Part shown: piece after piece, positions 26,597 to 36,000 of the stretch | Position numbering within the stretch: the first letter of the stretch is position 1 | Layout: every line of letters begins with the position of its first letter | Assembly: GCF_900143245.1 (NCBI RefSeq) | Contig: NZ_FRDK01000004.1 | Span: 186,001 to 250,000, forward strand | Length of the DNA stretch: 64,000 nt | Direction: 5' to 3' | From: Flavobacterium fryxellicola | Lineage (GTDB): Bacteria; Bacteroidota; Bacteroidia; Flavobacteriales; Flavobacteriaceae | Position numbers and translations under genes: made by a program | The notes under the pieces: generated by a model | Told to the model about the DNA's origin: nothing | Seen by the model: only the letters and a program-made list of their open reading frames with translations | Databases searched by the model: none

Positions 26597-27997
26597 TTAT
26601 ATTGTTTCCGCTAAATCTAAAGCAGCATTCAGCGCTCTTAGTTTGTTGTAAACTTCTTGCATTTCGCTTTCTTCGTCAGAGCTGGCCACTATTCCAGCAC
26701 CCGCTTGAGAGTGCAATTGATGATTTTTGCTCAAGAAAGTTCGGATCATTATGGCATGGTTAAAATTACCTTCAAAGTCCATAAAACCAATTGCTCCACC
26801 ATAGAAATTTCTATTGGTTTTTTCATACCCTTCAATCAACTGCATTGCTCGGTGTTTGGGAGCGCCACTTAATGTTCCTGCCGGAAAAGTATCCGCTACG
26901 ACTTGCATTGTCGTTGCATTTTGATGCAAATGCCCCGTTACTTTTGAAACCAAGTGAATCACATGAGAAAAAAATTGTACTTCTCTATATTTTTCGACAT
27001 TGACATCGTGTCCGTTTCTACTCAAATCATTTCTGGCTAAGTCAACCAGCATTACGTGCTCGCTATTTTCTTTTCTATCTTCTGATAATTGTTTGGCTAA
27101 TACGGCGTCTTTTTCATCATCACCTGTTCGTTTGAAAGTGCCTGCAATAGGATGAATTTCGGCTTTACGATCTTTTACAATGATTTGTGCTTCGGGTGAA
27201 GAGCCAAATATTTTGAAATCACCATAATCAAAAAAGAATAAATAAGGAGATGGATTAATACTTCGCAGCGCTCTGTACACATTGAATTCGTCACCTTTGA
27301 AACCTTGAGTAAATCTTCTTGACAAAACTAATTGAAACACATCGCCACGGAAGCAGTGCTTTTTGGCCAAAGCCACATTGTGCTTGAATTCGGCATCTGT
27401 TAAATTAGAAAATCCTTCTCCTTCTTTAGAAAATTTGTAGGAAGCGATATTTCTAGATTGCAGCAATTGCTCGATTTCTGAAATGTTATTTTTACCATCC
27501 AAACTGTGACAGAAAATATACGCTTCATTTTTGAAATGGTTGATGGCAATGATGTTTTGGTACACTGCATAGTACACATCCGGTATGGTGTTGCTATTTT
27601 CTTTTTTGGCAATAGTTACTTTCTCAAAATAGCGCACGGCATCATAAGAAATGTAGCCAAACAATCCGTTGTTGATGAACTTAAAATTATTTTTCTCGGA
27701 TTTGAATTGCCCTGCAAACTCCTGAATGACTTGTGGAATATCAGTAGTAGCATCAATAGTTGTTTTATGCGAACTTTCATCAGGAAAAGTCGTATGAATA
27801 ATTTCATTTTCTATTTTTATAGTAGCAATTGGGTTACAACAGATATACGAAAAACTGTTGTCATTCCCATGATAATCACTGCTTTCCAGTAATAGACTAT
27901 TTGGAAATTTATCTCTAATTTTAAGATACACACTCACAGGAGTAATCGTGTCAGCGAGAATTTGTTTGTAATGGGTATTTAGTAAAAAAGGTTTCAT
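26597..27997 (-). CDS. trpE: Anthranilate synthase component I
   Basis: 466 residues. The N-terminal LLES segment (NSLLLESSDYHG) marks the tryptophan feedback site known from TrpE. The chorismate-binding half holds GSSPEAQIIV, IHPIAGTFKRTG, LVDLARNDLSRNG, FPAGTLSGAPKHRAM and AGAGIVASSDEESE. First structural gene of the operon; transcription into it is controlled by the attenuator at 28061-28186. Confidence 0.97.
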   Translation of the reverse strand: MKPFLLNTHYKQILADTITPVSVYLKIRDKFPNSLLLESSDYHGNDNSFSYICCNPIATIKIENEIIHTTFPDESSHKTTIDATTDIPQVIQEFAGQFKSEKNNFKFINNGLFGYISYDAVRYFEKVTIAKKENSNTIPDVYYAVYQNIIAINHFKNEAYIFCHSLDGKNNISEIEQLLQSRNIASYKFSKEGEGFSNLTDAEFKHNVALAKKHCFRGDVFQLVLSRRFTQGFKGDEFNVYRALRSINPSPYLFFFDYGDFKIFGSSPEAQIIVKDRKAEIHPIAGTFKRTGDDEKDAVLAKQLSEDRKENSEHVMLVDLARNDLSRNGHDVNVEKYREVQFFSHVIHLVSKVTGHLHQNATTMQVVADTFPAGTLSGAPKHRAMQLIEGYEKTNRNFYGGAIGFMDFEGNFNHAIMIRTFLSKNHQLHSQAGAGIVASSDEESEMQEVYNKLRALNAALDLAETI

Positions 27998-28060
27998 TTT
28001 GTTTTTGTTTGGTAGTGAAAAGTAGCAACTTGTCAGAACTAATTAATTAAAAATTGGAAC

Positions 28061-28091
28061 AAAAAAAAGGCCTGTCGTGATGACAAGCCTT
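28061..28091 (-). terminator. trp attenuator terminator
   Basis: On the minus strand AAGGCTTGTC pairs with GACAGGCCTT (one G-U) around ATCAC, followed by eight T residues. It lies between the leader peptide and trpE, 64 bp before the trpE start. Part of its loop and 3' arm (TCACGAC, 28080-28074) is complementary to the leader stop-codon region. Confidence 0.9.
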
Positions 28092-28129
28092 TTATATTTA
28101 TAGTTTTAATAATACTATAGGAGCTTAGT

Positions 28130-28186
28130 TCACGACGATTGACGTAAATTGTTCCACCACCAAGTATTGTTTAAAATTGTTTTCAT
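28130..28186 (-). CDS. trpL: trp operon leader peptide
   Basis: An 18-codon ORF, MKTILNNTWWWNNLRQSS, with three consecutive Trp codons, 12 bp or so after the predicted transcription start. Scarce charged tRNA-Trp would stall ribosomes on TGG TGG TGG, leaving the stop-codon region GTCGTGA (28136-28130) free to pair with TCACGAC in the terminator (28080-28074) and open it. With ample tryptophan the ribosome covers that region and the terminator forms. Confidence 0.9.
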   Translation of the reverse strand: MKTILNNTWWWNNLRQSS

Positions 28187-28203
28187 GTTTTATTTTGTTG
28201 TAG

Positions 28204-28233
28204 CAAATATATAAATGAAATTTGACTATTCAA
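28204..28233 (-). promoter_or_regulatory. Promoter of the trp operon
   Basis: TTG (28233-28231), a 19-bp spacer and TATATTTG (28211-28204) on the minus strand: a near-ideal Bacteroidota promoter, 18 bp before the leader-peptide ATG. Confidence 0.8.
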
Positions 28234-28311
28234 AAATATTAAGCGTTAAAAAAATTAAAAATTCGACTTTTATTGTTAAATAAATTTTAATCACGGATTT
28301 TTATCCAAAAC

Positions 28312-28339
28312 AAAACCCCAACAAGAATTGTTAGGGTTT
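28312..28339 (-). terminator. Terminator of the marR-nitroreductase-yceI operon
   Basis: On the minus strand AAACCCTAACAA pairs with TTGTTGGGGTTT (one G-U) around a 3-nt loop, followed by TGTTTTG. It lies just after the yceI stop. Confidence 0.75.
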
Positions 28340-28360
28340 GAAAAATAATTGTACTGAAAT

Positions 28361-28930
28361 TTAAAACTTCAAAATAATAGCTAAGTCGAAATTATCGTTG
28401 ATTGCTTTGTCTCCTAAGCTGTCGAAGAAACTTCCAGAACCGTATTTAATATCGTATTTAGTTCTGTCAATTTTTACGTTAGTTGTCGCTGTATTTGCAG
28501 TTGTCGTAAGATCAAAAGTAACTGGTTTAGTAATTCCTTTAATGGTTAAATCTCCTGTTACTACATATATATTTGGAGCTTTTGCAACTATTTTTTTGAA
28601 AACTAAATTTGCTGTAGCAAATTTATCAGTTCCAAAAAAGTCATCCGCTTTCAAGTGACCTTCTAATTTCTCTTTTCCTTGACCAGCTTTTAAGTCAGTA
28701 GCAATAATGGATGTCATATCAACATTGAATGTTCCTCCCACTAGTGTTTTTCCCTTAAAAACTAATGCACCATCTTTTAGGTTGATGGTTCCCTCATGTT
28801 CACCCGTTACTTTTTTTCCGGTCCAGTTGATTGAACTTTTTGAAGCATCTACTTTTTTAGTTTGTGCTGTTACAGATAAAGTAGTTAGAACGACTACTAA
28901 TGCTAATGCGATTGATTTGAAATTCTTCAT
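28361..28930 (-). CDS. YceI family protein
   Basis: 189 residues with a signal peptide (ending SVTAQ). The lipocalin-like YceI fold is recognised from KVDASKSSINWTGKKVTGEHEG, FNVDMTSI, and GDLTIKGITKPVTFDLT. YceI proteins bind isoprenoid-type lipids in a periplasmic barrel. It is the last gene of an operon with a nitroreductase and a MarR regulator, suggesting a role in quinone or redox-stress handling (inference). Confidence 0.9.
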   Translation of the reverse strand: MKNFKSIALALVVVLTTLSVTAQTKKVDASKSSINWTGKKVTGEHEGTINLKDGALVFKGKTLVGGTFNVDMTSIIATDLKAGQGKEKLEGHLKADDFFGTDKFATANLVFKKIVAKAPNIYVVTGDLTIKGITKPVTFDLTTTANTATTNVKIDRTKYDIKYGSGSFFDSLGDKAINDNFDLAIILKF

Positions 28931-28960
28931 TTTTTTTCGTGTTTAAAATGGGATTAATAA

Positions 28961-29593
28961 TTATAATGTAATAAACAATTCGTCGTTTGATTTTCTAACT
29001 TTTTTGTAATACTGTGTTGCGTCCTGATCGTGTCTGTAACCAAGAGTTGCCAGTAAAGTTGCATTTAGTCCTAATTGGTCCAAACCTAATATTTCATTTA
29101 CTTCAGTATCAACAAAACCTTCCATAGGGGTTACGTCTATTTTAAGCTCTGCAGCAGCATTTAACAAATTACCTAAGGCTAAATACGTCTGTTTTGAAGT
29201 CCAGGTATTTCTGGCCTCTTCTGGAAGAGTTAATATATTTGATTTAATAAAAGAAGCATACCCTTGTAAACTTTCAACAGGAACCGCTCTTGTTTCACTC
29301 GTGTTTTTGATATAATTGTCTATTCCAACATCACCAAAGTTAGTTTCATTGGCAAAAACAATTAAATGCGAAGCTTCAACTATTTGTGATTGTCCCCAAG
29401 CTGAAGGTTGGATTTTGGCTCTTAATTCTGGATTTTCTACGATGATTACTTTATACGGTTGTAAGCCATACGAAGAAGAACTCAAGCGAATTGCTTCTTT
29501 TAATATCATTAAGTCTTGCGTTGTTATTATTTTTGTAGCATCAAATTTTTTCGTTGCGTATCTCCAATTTTGATTTTCTAAAAAAGTATTCAT
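28961..29593 (-). CDS. Nitroreductase family NAD(P)H oxidoreductase
   Basis: 210 residues of the FMN-dependent nitroreductase fold (NfsB-like): WRYATKKFDATKII, IRLSSSSYGLQPYKVIIV, and the C-terminal DQLGLNATLLATLGYRHDQD. It is likely a homodimeric flavoenzyme reducing quinones or nitro compounds with two electrons. It lies 17 bp after marR and 30 bp before yceI in one operon. Confidence 0.9.
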   Translation of the reverse strand: MNTFLENQNWRYATKKFDATKIITTQDLMILKEAIRLSSSSYGLQPYKVIIVENPELRAKIQPSAWGQSQIVEASHLIVFANETNFGDVGIDNYIKNTSETRAVPVESLQGYASFIKSNILTLPEEARNTWTSKQTYLALGNLLNAAAELKIDVTPMEGFVDTEVNEILGLDQLGLNATLLATLGYRHDQDATQYYKKVRKSNDELFITL

Positions 29594-29610
29594 AGTGTAT
29601 TTATTATTTT

Positions 29611-30066
29611 TTATTGGTTTCTGTATTTTTCTAATAAGTGATTTAGTTGAACGATTTCTTCAGGCGATAAATTTCGCGAAAAAAATTCTTCATGTGCTAT
29701 TACTATTGGATCTAAAGCTGTCAGAACAGCAAGTCCTTTTTGTGTAATCACCACTTCTATTTTACGTCGGTTTTCAGGACATACTTTTCTCGTGACAAGA
29801 TCTTTTAATAATAATTTATCAACTAATCGAGTCGTATTACTGGTCTTCGCAAGCATTCGTTCCTGAATCATGGACATATTTGCCGGATTTCCTTTTTGCC
29901 CTCTTAAGATGCGAAGGACATTATATTGTTCTCCTGATATGTCATGAGGTTTTAATATTTCATTAAAATTTTCCACAATAACATTTTGTGTGTACATAAC
30001 GTTCAGAATAATTTTTTTGGAATTATCCATCGGTACAGTGGATTTTAAGATTTCTTCAATTTTCAT
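29611..30066 (-). CDS. MarR family transcriptional regulator
   Basis: 151 residues from the ATG at 30066; an ATG at 30078 would leave only about ten bases of leader. The winged HTH is clear: GEQYNVLRILRG, MSMIQERMLAKTSNTTRLVDKLL and the wing RKVCPENRRKIEVVIT. It probably represses its own operon through TTGTATATACAA at 30114-30125 and responds to electrophiles or phenolics. One cysteine (CPENRR) sits in the wing, as a possible but unproven redox sensor. Confidence 0.9.
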   Translation of the reverse strand: MKIEEILKSTVPMDNSKKIILNVMYTQNVIVENFNEILKPHDISGEQYNVLRILRGQKGNPANMSMIQERMLAKTSNTTRLVDKLLLKDLVTRKVCPENRRKIEVVITQKGLAVLTALDPIVIAHEEFFSRNLSPEEIVQLNHLLEKYRNQ

Positions 30067-30092
30067 TTCTATTGCCATGTCATTTGTTGGTA

Positions 30093-30125
30093 CAAATATA
30101 ACGTATTTTATAATTGTATATACAA
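30093..30125 (-). promoter_or_regulatory. MarR operon promoter with overlapping palindromic operator
   Basis: TATATTTG at 30100-30093 and TTG at 30125-30123 (22-bp spacer). The -33 TTG is the end of a perfect 12-bp palindrome TTGTATATACAA (30114-30125), a good MarR operator candidate. A half-similar TTGGTACAA overlaps the -7 box. Confidence 0.65.
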
Positions 30126-30620
30126 ATGTTTGTTATTTTTCTTAAAAATCATTTTTTGCTTACCCAAAAGCGCTTTTTTGTAAGTTTTTTACTTTTATAT
30201 AGTCATTTACATTGTACTATTGTTGTATTATTTTTTGAATCCACATAAATGCATTTCGATTTCTATAATCCTACTGTATATAAAAATTTATGATTACTAC
30301 TCCAGTTTTAGATTCAAAACGCGTACCAGAATTATTCTAGGCTTAAAATGAAATATCTTGCAAGGAGATAAAAAGTAATTTTTGTTCCCATTTCAGTATA
30401 ATTTTAACTCCTCCCATTTGCAATAAACTTTAATTTAACTAGGTTTATTTTGATGATGATTTATTTCCTCAAAGTGTTTTTTTAATTATAAAAAATTGTA
30501 AATCAATTATTTATAATTTTTTATAAAATAATATTGTAAAATTTTATTAGAATTATATAAACAGATAATTTTTTAAAAGTGTAAATTTATAATAATTACA
30601 AACGCTAAAAAATTGGCAAA
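30126..30620. other. AT-rich intergenic region between marR and katE
   Basis: About 500 bp. Very AT-rich towards katE, with runs of TTATAAAA-type sequence at 30480-30600. No ORF, clear TAnnTTTG box or hairpin stands out; the katE promoter is not identified. Confidence 0.4.
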
Positions 30621-32777
30621 ATGAAAAACACCAAAAAAGACCTAGACGATGCTGAAAACAGGAAGCAACAGGATTTAAATTTAAATAAATCGGATGGTAC
30701 TGAACATTTTATGACTACGGATCAGGGTTTAAAAATCAATGATGACACGAATTCCTTAAAAGCTGGTGAACGTGGCCCTTCACTGTTGGAAGATTTTATT
30801 TTAAGAGAAAAAATCACCCATTTTGACCATGAAAGAATCCCTGAAAGAATTGTACACGCCCGAGGTTCAGCAGCACACGGTTATTTTCAGGTTTATGAAT
30901 CTATGGAGAAATACACCAAGGCAGGATTTCTTCAAGATCCAAGCATTAAAACTCCTGTTTTTACTCGGTTTTCAACAGTAGCAGGATCTAGAGGTTCTAC
31001 AGATTTAGCACGCGATATTAGAGGATTTTCGGTAAAATTTTACACGGAACAAGGCAACTATGATTTAGTTGGAAATAATGTCCCCGTGTTTTTTATTCAA
31101 GATGCTATAAAGTTTCCTGATTTAATTCATGCCGTCAAGCCGGAACCGAATAACGAAATGCCGCAAGCTGCCTCAGCACATGATACTTTTTGGGATTTTA
31201 TTTCCTTAATGCCAGAGACGATGCATACCATTATGTGGGTGATGTCTGATAGAGCAATACCCAGAAGCTTAAGAATGATGGAGGGTTTTGGTGTTCACAC
31301 CTTCCGCTTTGTAAATAAAGAAAACGAATCTCATTTTGTTAAGTTCCATTGGAAACCAAAATTGGGAACACATGCAGTCGCTTGGGATGAAGCCCAAAAA
31401 ATATCAGGGAAAAATTCAGACTTTCATCGTCAGGATTTATGGGAGGCTATCGAGAACGGACAGTTTCCTGAATGGGAATTAGGAGTTCAAATTATACCAG
31501 ATGCCGATGAACACAAATTTGATTTTGATTTATTAGATCCCACTAAGTTAGTACCCGAAGAATTAGTTCCAGTTACCATAATTGGAAAAATGGTTCTCAA
31601 CCGAAATCCAGATAATTTCTTTGCTGAGACAGAGCAAGTGGCTTTTCACCCTGGTCATATTGTTCCAGGAATCGATTTTACAAACGACCCTTTACTGCAA
31701 GGACGTTTATTTTCTTATACAGATACGCAATTATCGCGCTTAGGGAGTCCAAATTTTCATGAAATTCCAATTAATAGAACCATTGCCCCGATGCACAATA
31801 ACCAGCGTGACGGACACATGCGTCAGGAAATCAATGTAGGCAGAGTGAGTTATCACCCGAATTCTTTAGGTGGTGGCTGTCCTTTTCAGGCAAAAATTGA
31901 AGAGGGAGGTTTTGCCAGTTTTAATGAAAGAATTGATGCCCAAAAAGTGCGTGACCGCAGCGAAAGTTTTTCGGATCATTTCAGTCAAGCAACATTATTC
32001 TATAACAGTCAGACTCAAATAGAAAAAAATCATATCATAAATGCGTTGCGCTTTGAACTAGGTAAATTAGAGACTACGGCAATTCAAACCCGCATGCTTG
32101 GACTATTATCTCAAATAGATACCACTCTGACAGACAAAGTAGCCAAAGGTCTAGGGCTTAAGGTGCCAAAGAGTCCTGAAAAACCGATGAATCATGGTGT
32201 TGGCGCGAATGCAGACAAACAAAAATACGAACCTAAAAAAGTTCCACAAAGCGTGAAATCCTCCGATGCATTGAGTATGCTTAAAAGCAAAACCCTGTCC
32301 AAAACAATTGCGAGTAGACAAGTTGCATTTTTATGCTCAGAGGGCGCTGATAGGGCTTCAATTAATGCTATGAAAACCGCATTAGAAAAAGAAGGAGCGA
32401 GTATAAAAATTATAGCACCACATTTAGGCAGCATAAAAACGGACGATGGAAGTGAAGTCAAAGTAGATCAAAGTTTTCTAATTGCTTCCTCAGTTTTATT
32501 TGATGCAGTATATATTCCAGGGGGGAAAAATGCTAAATTCATGAATTCCAATGACGCAGTAATCGAATTTATAAATGAGGCCTATAAACATTGTAAAGTT
32601 ATTGGTGCTGACGAATCAGATATATTTAGCAACACAAAACGTACAGACAAATTGGATTCTACAGAGGGTGAAAATGGAATAATTATTAATTCAAAAAATC
32701 CAGATAAAACCTTTACAACTTCTTTTATAGAAGCCATGGGCAAACATCGTTTTTGGGATCGTGAAGAAGAGCTATAG
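30621..32777 (+). CDS. katE: Large-subunit catalase HPII with C-terminal DJ-1-like domain
   Basis: 718 residues, the size of clade 2 catalases. The catalytic histidine lies in [14 protein letters not shown], the NADPH/haem-side asparagine in [14 protein letters not shown], and the proximal haem ligand in [14 protein letters not shown] (Tyr). After about residue 560 comes a flavodoxin-like/DJ-1 domain ([18 protein letters not shown]..). It degrades hydrogen peroxide in the cytoplasm. It is divergent from the MarR operon and ends at a good terminator. Confidence 0.96.
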   Translation: MKNTKKDLDDAENRKQQDLNLNKSDGTEHFMTTDQGLKINDDTNSLKAGERGPSLLEDFILREKITHFDHERIPERIVHARGSAAHGYFQVYESMEKYTKAGFLQDPSIKTPVFTRFSTVAGSRGSTDLARDIRGFSVKFYTEQGNYDLVGNNVPVFFIQDAIKFPDLIHAVKPEPNNEMPQAASAHDTFWDFISLMPETMHTIMWVMSDRAIPRSLRMMEGFGVHTFRFVNKENESHFVKFHWKPKLGTHAVAWDEAQKISGKNSDFHRQDLWEAIENGQFPEWELGVQIIPDADEHKFDFDLLDPTKLVPEELVPVTIIGKMVLNRNPDNFFAETEQVAFHPGHIVPGIDFTNDPLLQGRLFSYTDTQLSRLGSPNFHEIPINRTIAPMHNNQRDGHMRQEINVGRVSYHPNSLGGGCPFQAKIEEGGFASFNERIDAQKVRDRSESFSDHFSQATLFYNSQTQIEKNHIINALRFELGKLETTAIQTRMLGLLSQIDTTLTDKVAKGLGLKVPKSPEKPMNHGVGANADKQKYEPKKVPQSVKSSDALSMLKSKTLSKTIASRQVAFLCSEGADRASINAMKTALEKEGASIKIIAPHLGSIKTDDGSEVKVDQSFLIASSVLFDAVYIPGGKNAKFMNSNDAVIEFINEAYKHCKVIGADESDIFSNTKRTDKLDSTEGENGIIINSKNPDKTFTTSFIEAMGKHRFWDREEEL

Positions 32778-32817
32778 TGGAATTTTTTTTATTTTATAAC
32801 CGAAGCATACAGTCAAG

Positions 32818-32847
32818 AAAAAACCGAAATGAAAATTTCGGTTTTTG
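32818..32847 (+). terminator. Terminator of katE
   Basis: AAAACCGAAAT (32820-32830), GAAA loop, ATTTCGGTTTT (32835-32845) and a T tract. Confidence 0.85.
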
Positions 32848-33099
32848 TATTTTATAAAGAATTAGAATACTCGCAACTAAATAGATTCTATAAAAAGAGA
32901 AATTGTAAGTTATGCTTTATAACGTAATTAAGTAAGTAGAGAAGTCGTTGCATTTTTCATTGCTTATTGCTTCAGCAGAAGTGAAGCGTAAGTTTTAAAT
33001 TTTTTTTATAAAAGCGAACCTAATTTTATATGTTGTTTTTATTTTATTACATTTAGCCTTTACAATAAATTTATTGCTAATTATTTCAATTTTGTGGGT

Positions 33100-36000
33100 A
33101 TGAATGAGGCCAAACCAACGTACGATGAATTGCTCAAAAAAATACAGGAACAAGAATTAGAGATAATTCGGTTAAAGAATGGAGAACATAAAAAATCCAA
33201 TTTTGAATTCTTGGCAAAAGAATCGGAAGATATGCTCTGTGTATTAGGTTCTGGTGGCTACTTTAAAGAAATAAATCCAGATTTTGTCCTTAAATTTGGG
33301 TATACAGAGCAGGAGTTCCTTAACAATCCATTTGCTACATTCGTTCATCCCGAAGATCAAAAAAATACAGCTGCGGAAGTCGAAAGATTATCCAAAAATC
33401 AAACTTCATTAAATTTCGAAAATAGGTGTATTAAAAAAAATGGAGAAACTGTTGTTATTCATTGGATTTTCAGCGTAAATCTGCCGATGCAAATTATTTA
33501 TGGAATTGGAAGAGATATTACCGAAAAGAGAAAAGCTCAAGAAAATTTAATTTTCAGTGAAAATCTACTAAACATTGCCCAAAAAATTGCCAAGATAGGA
33601 ACATGGGAATTAGATTTAATTGATAACAAAATGGTTTGGTCTAAGGAATTGTATTCTATTTACGAAATTGATGGAAAATTAGAGCAAAATTTATTCGAGG
33701 GATATTTAAGTCGTTTTGCGAAGGAGGATCTTGTTATTTTTCAGAATAAAATCGAACAATCTAGGCTTGATAAAAAATCGTTTGAATCAGAGCAGTGCGC
33801 GATTTTTTCGAAAAAAAGAATAAAATGGCTCACGATTATTGTAACACCGGTACTAGATAACAAGGGAAATGTTGTTAAACTTAGAGGCAATACTCAGGAC
33901 ATCACAGAGAAAAAACTAATCGAGCAGTCAACAAAAGAGCAAGAAGTGGCAGTGATAGACTATAAACTTAAACTAATTGAGCAAGAAAGCGATGCTAAGT
34001 TTAAGTATTACCTTGAAAATGCTCCAGATGGGATTTTTGTCATCGATCAAAATAGAAACTATATTGAAGTAAACCAAGCTGCTTCTACATTAACGGGATA
34101 TTCTGAGCAAGAACTTTTACTGATGAAATTTGGCGATCTATCATCAGTGGACCAAGCTGATGCTACCTTGCAAAAATTTCAATTTTTACAAGAAACAGGC
34201 GCGATAAAGGGGGAGATTAAAATTGTTCGTAAAAATGGATCCGAAATATTTTGCTTCATTGATGCAGTAAAGCTCTCGGAGGACCGATTTTTAGGTTTTG
34301 TTAAAGACGTTACTGAAAATAAAAAAGTCGAAGAGAAAATAAAAGAAAGCGAAAAACGCTTTCGAGCATTGGTGGAAAACAATGACAGTATTATAACGGT
34401 CATCGATGAAAATTTAAATACTCTATTTCGCAACCCTTCGTCAGTTCGTGTTAACGGATACTCACACGAAGAATATGAAAGTTTACCGGAGCAAGAATAT
34501 TTTCATCCTGATTATTTAGTATATGTTCATGAAATGTTACAGAAAGCTTTGGATAATCCAGGAAATCCACATCCCGTTTTATTTCAGGTTAGGCACAAAA
34601 ATGGAAATTATATTTGGTTACAAGGAGTCCTCAATAATATGATGGAGTACAGTGGTGTGAATGGTATCGTTGCCAATTTAAGAGATGTCACTGAAAGTGT
34701 AGTGGCCAATGAGACCTTAGTAAAAGAAAAAGAAAAATTCGCTAAGATTGCGGCTACCGCACCAGGATTGATCTATTCGATGCGGCAAAATAGAGACGGT
34801 ACATTATGTTATCCGTATGCTAGCCATGCTATTGGAGAAATATATGGGTATACACACGAAGAGATTGAGTTTGATGCAACAAAAATTTTCGGATTAATTC
34901 ATCCAGATGATTTGGAGAGCGTGATGTGGAGCATAAATGAAACTAAATCCAAGTTAATTCCCCTCAAAGGAGAGTACCGTTATTTGCACCCTAAAAAAGG
35001 AATGGTATGGCATGAAGTAAACTCATTACCCCTAGTTGAGCCTGAAGGAACAGTGATTTGCCATGGAATTGTTACGGATGTTACTGAAAGAATTTTAGCA
35101 AAGCAAAAAATCATTAAAGCCAATCGGCTTTATTTGTTTATCAGTCAGATTAACCAGATGATTGTGAGAACTACTGATCAAGAAACTTTGTTTACGGAAG
35201 CATGTACTATCGCAGTTGATTTAGGAAAATTTAAAATGGCATGGGTTGGAATTGTAGATGAGGTTACTAAAGAAGTGATACCTGCAAAGATTGTAGGAGA
35301 TGATCATGGTTATTTCTCTAAAATTAAAACGATAACAATAAATGATAAGCCACTAGGAAGGGGGCCAGCAGGTTGTGCCATTAGACTAGGCAAATCGGTA
35401 GTTTGTAATGATATTGAAAACGATTTAATGATGCTGCCTTGGAAAGAAGAAGCATTGGAGAGAGGATATTTATCTGTAATGTCAGTTCCAATAAAAAAAT
35501 TTGGAAAAGCAATTGGTGCTTTTTCTTTCTATGCAGAGGAGAAAAACTTTTTTGATAAAGAGGAAATCGCATTACTAGAGGAAGCGACAGGCGATGTGGC
35601 TTTTGCATTAGAAATTTTTGAAAAAGAAGCACTACGCAAAAAAGCGGAAGAAGATATATTTGATAGTGAGCAAAGATATCACACCTTAACGGAAGTTTCT
35701 ACAGTTGGAATTTTCCGCACAGATACAAAAGGAGATACTACGTATGTTAATCCCTATTGGTGTCAAATTTCTGGATTGTCTTTTAAAGAAGCTATGGGTA
35801 AGGGCTGGTTAAAGGCTGTTCATGAGGAGGATAAAAAAATAGTAGCGCAAGGATGGGAGGAAGCAACAAATGATCTTGAAACGTCATTGTCAGAGTATCG
35901 TTTTGTGCGTCCAGATGGATCAATAGCTTGGGTTATGGGCCAGGCGATTCCGGAAAAAAATGTCAGAAATGAGATCGTAGGATATATTGGTACTATTACT

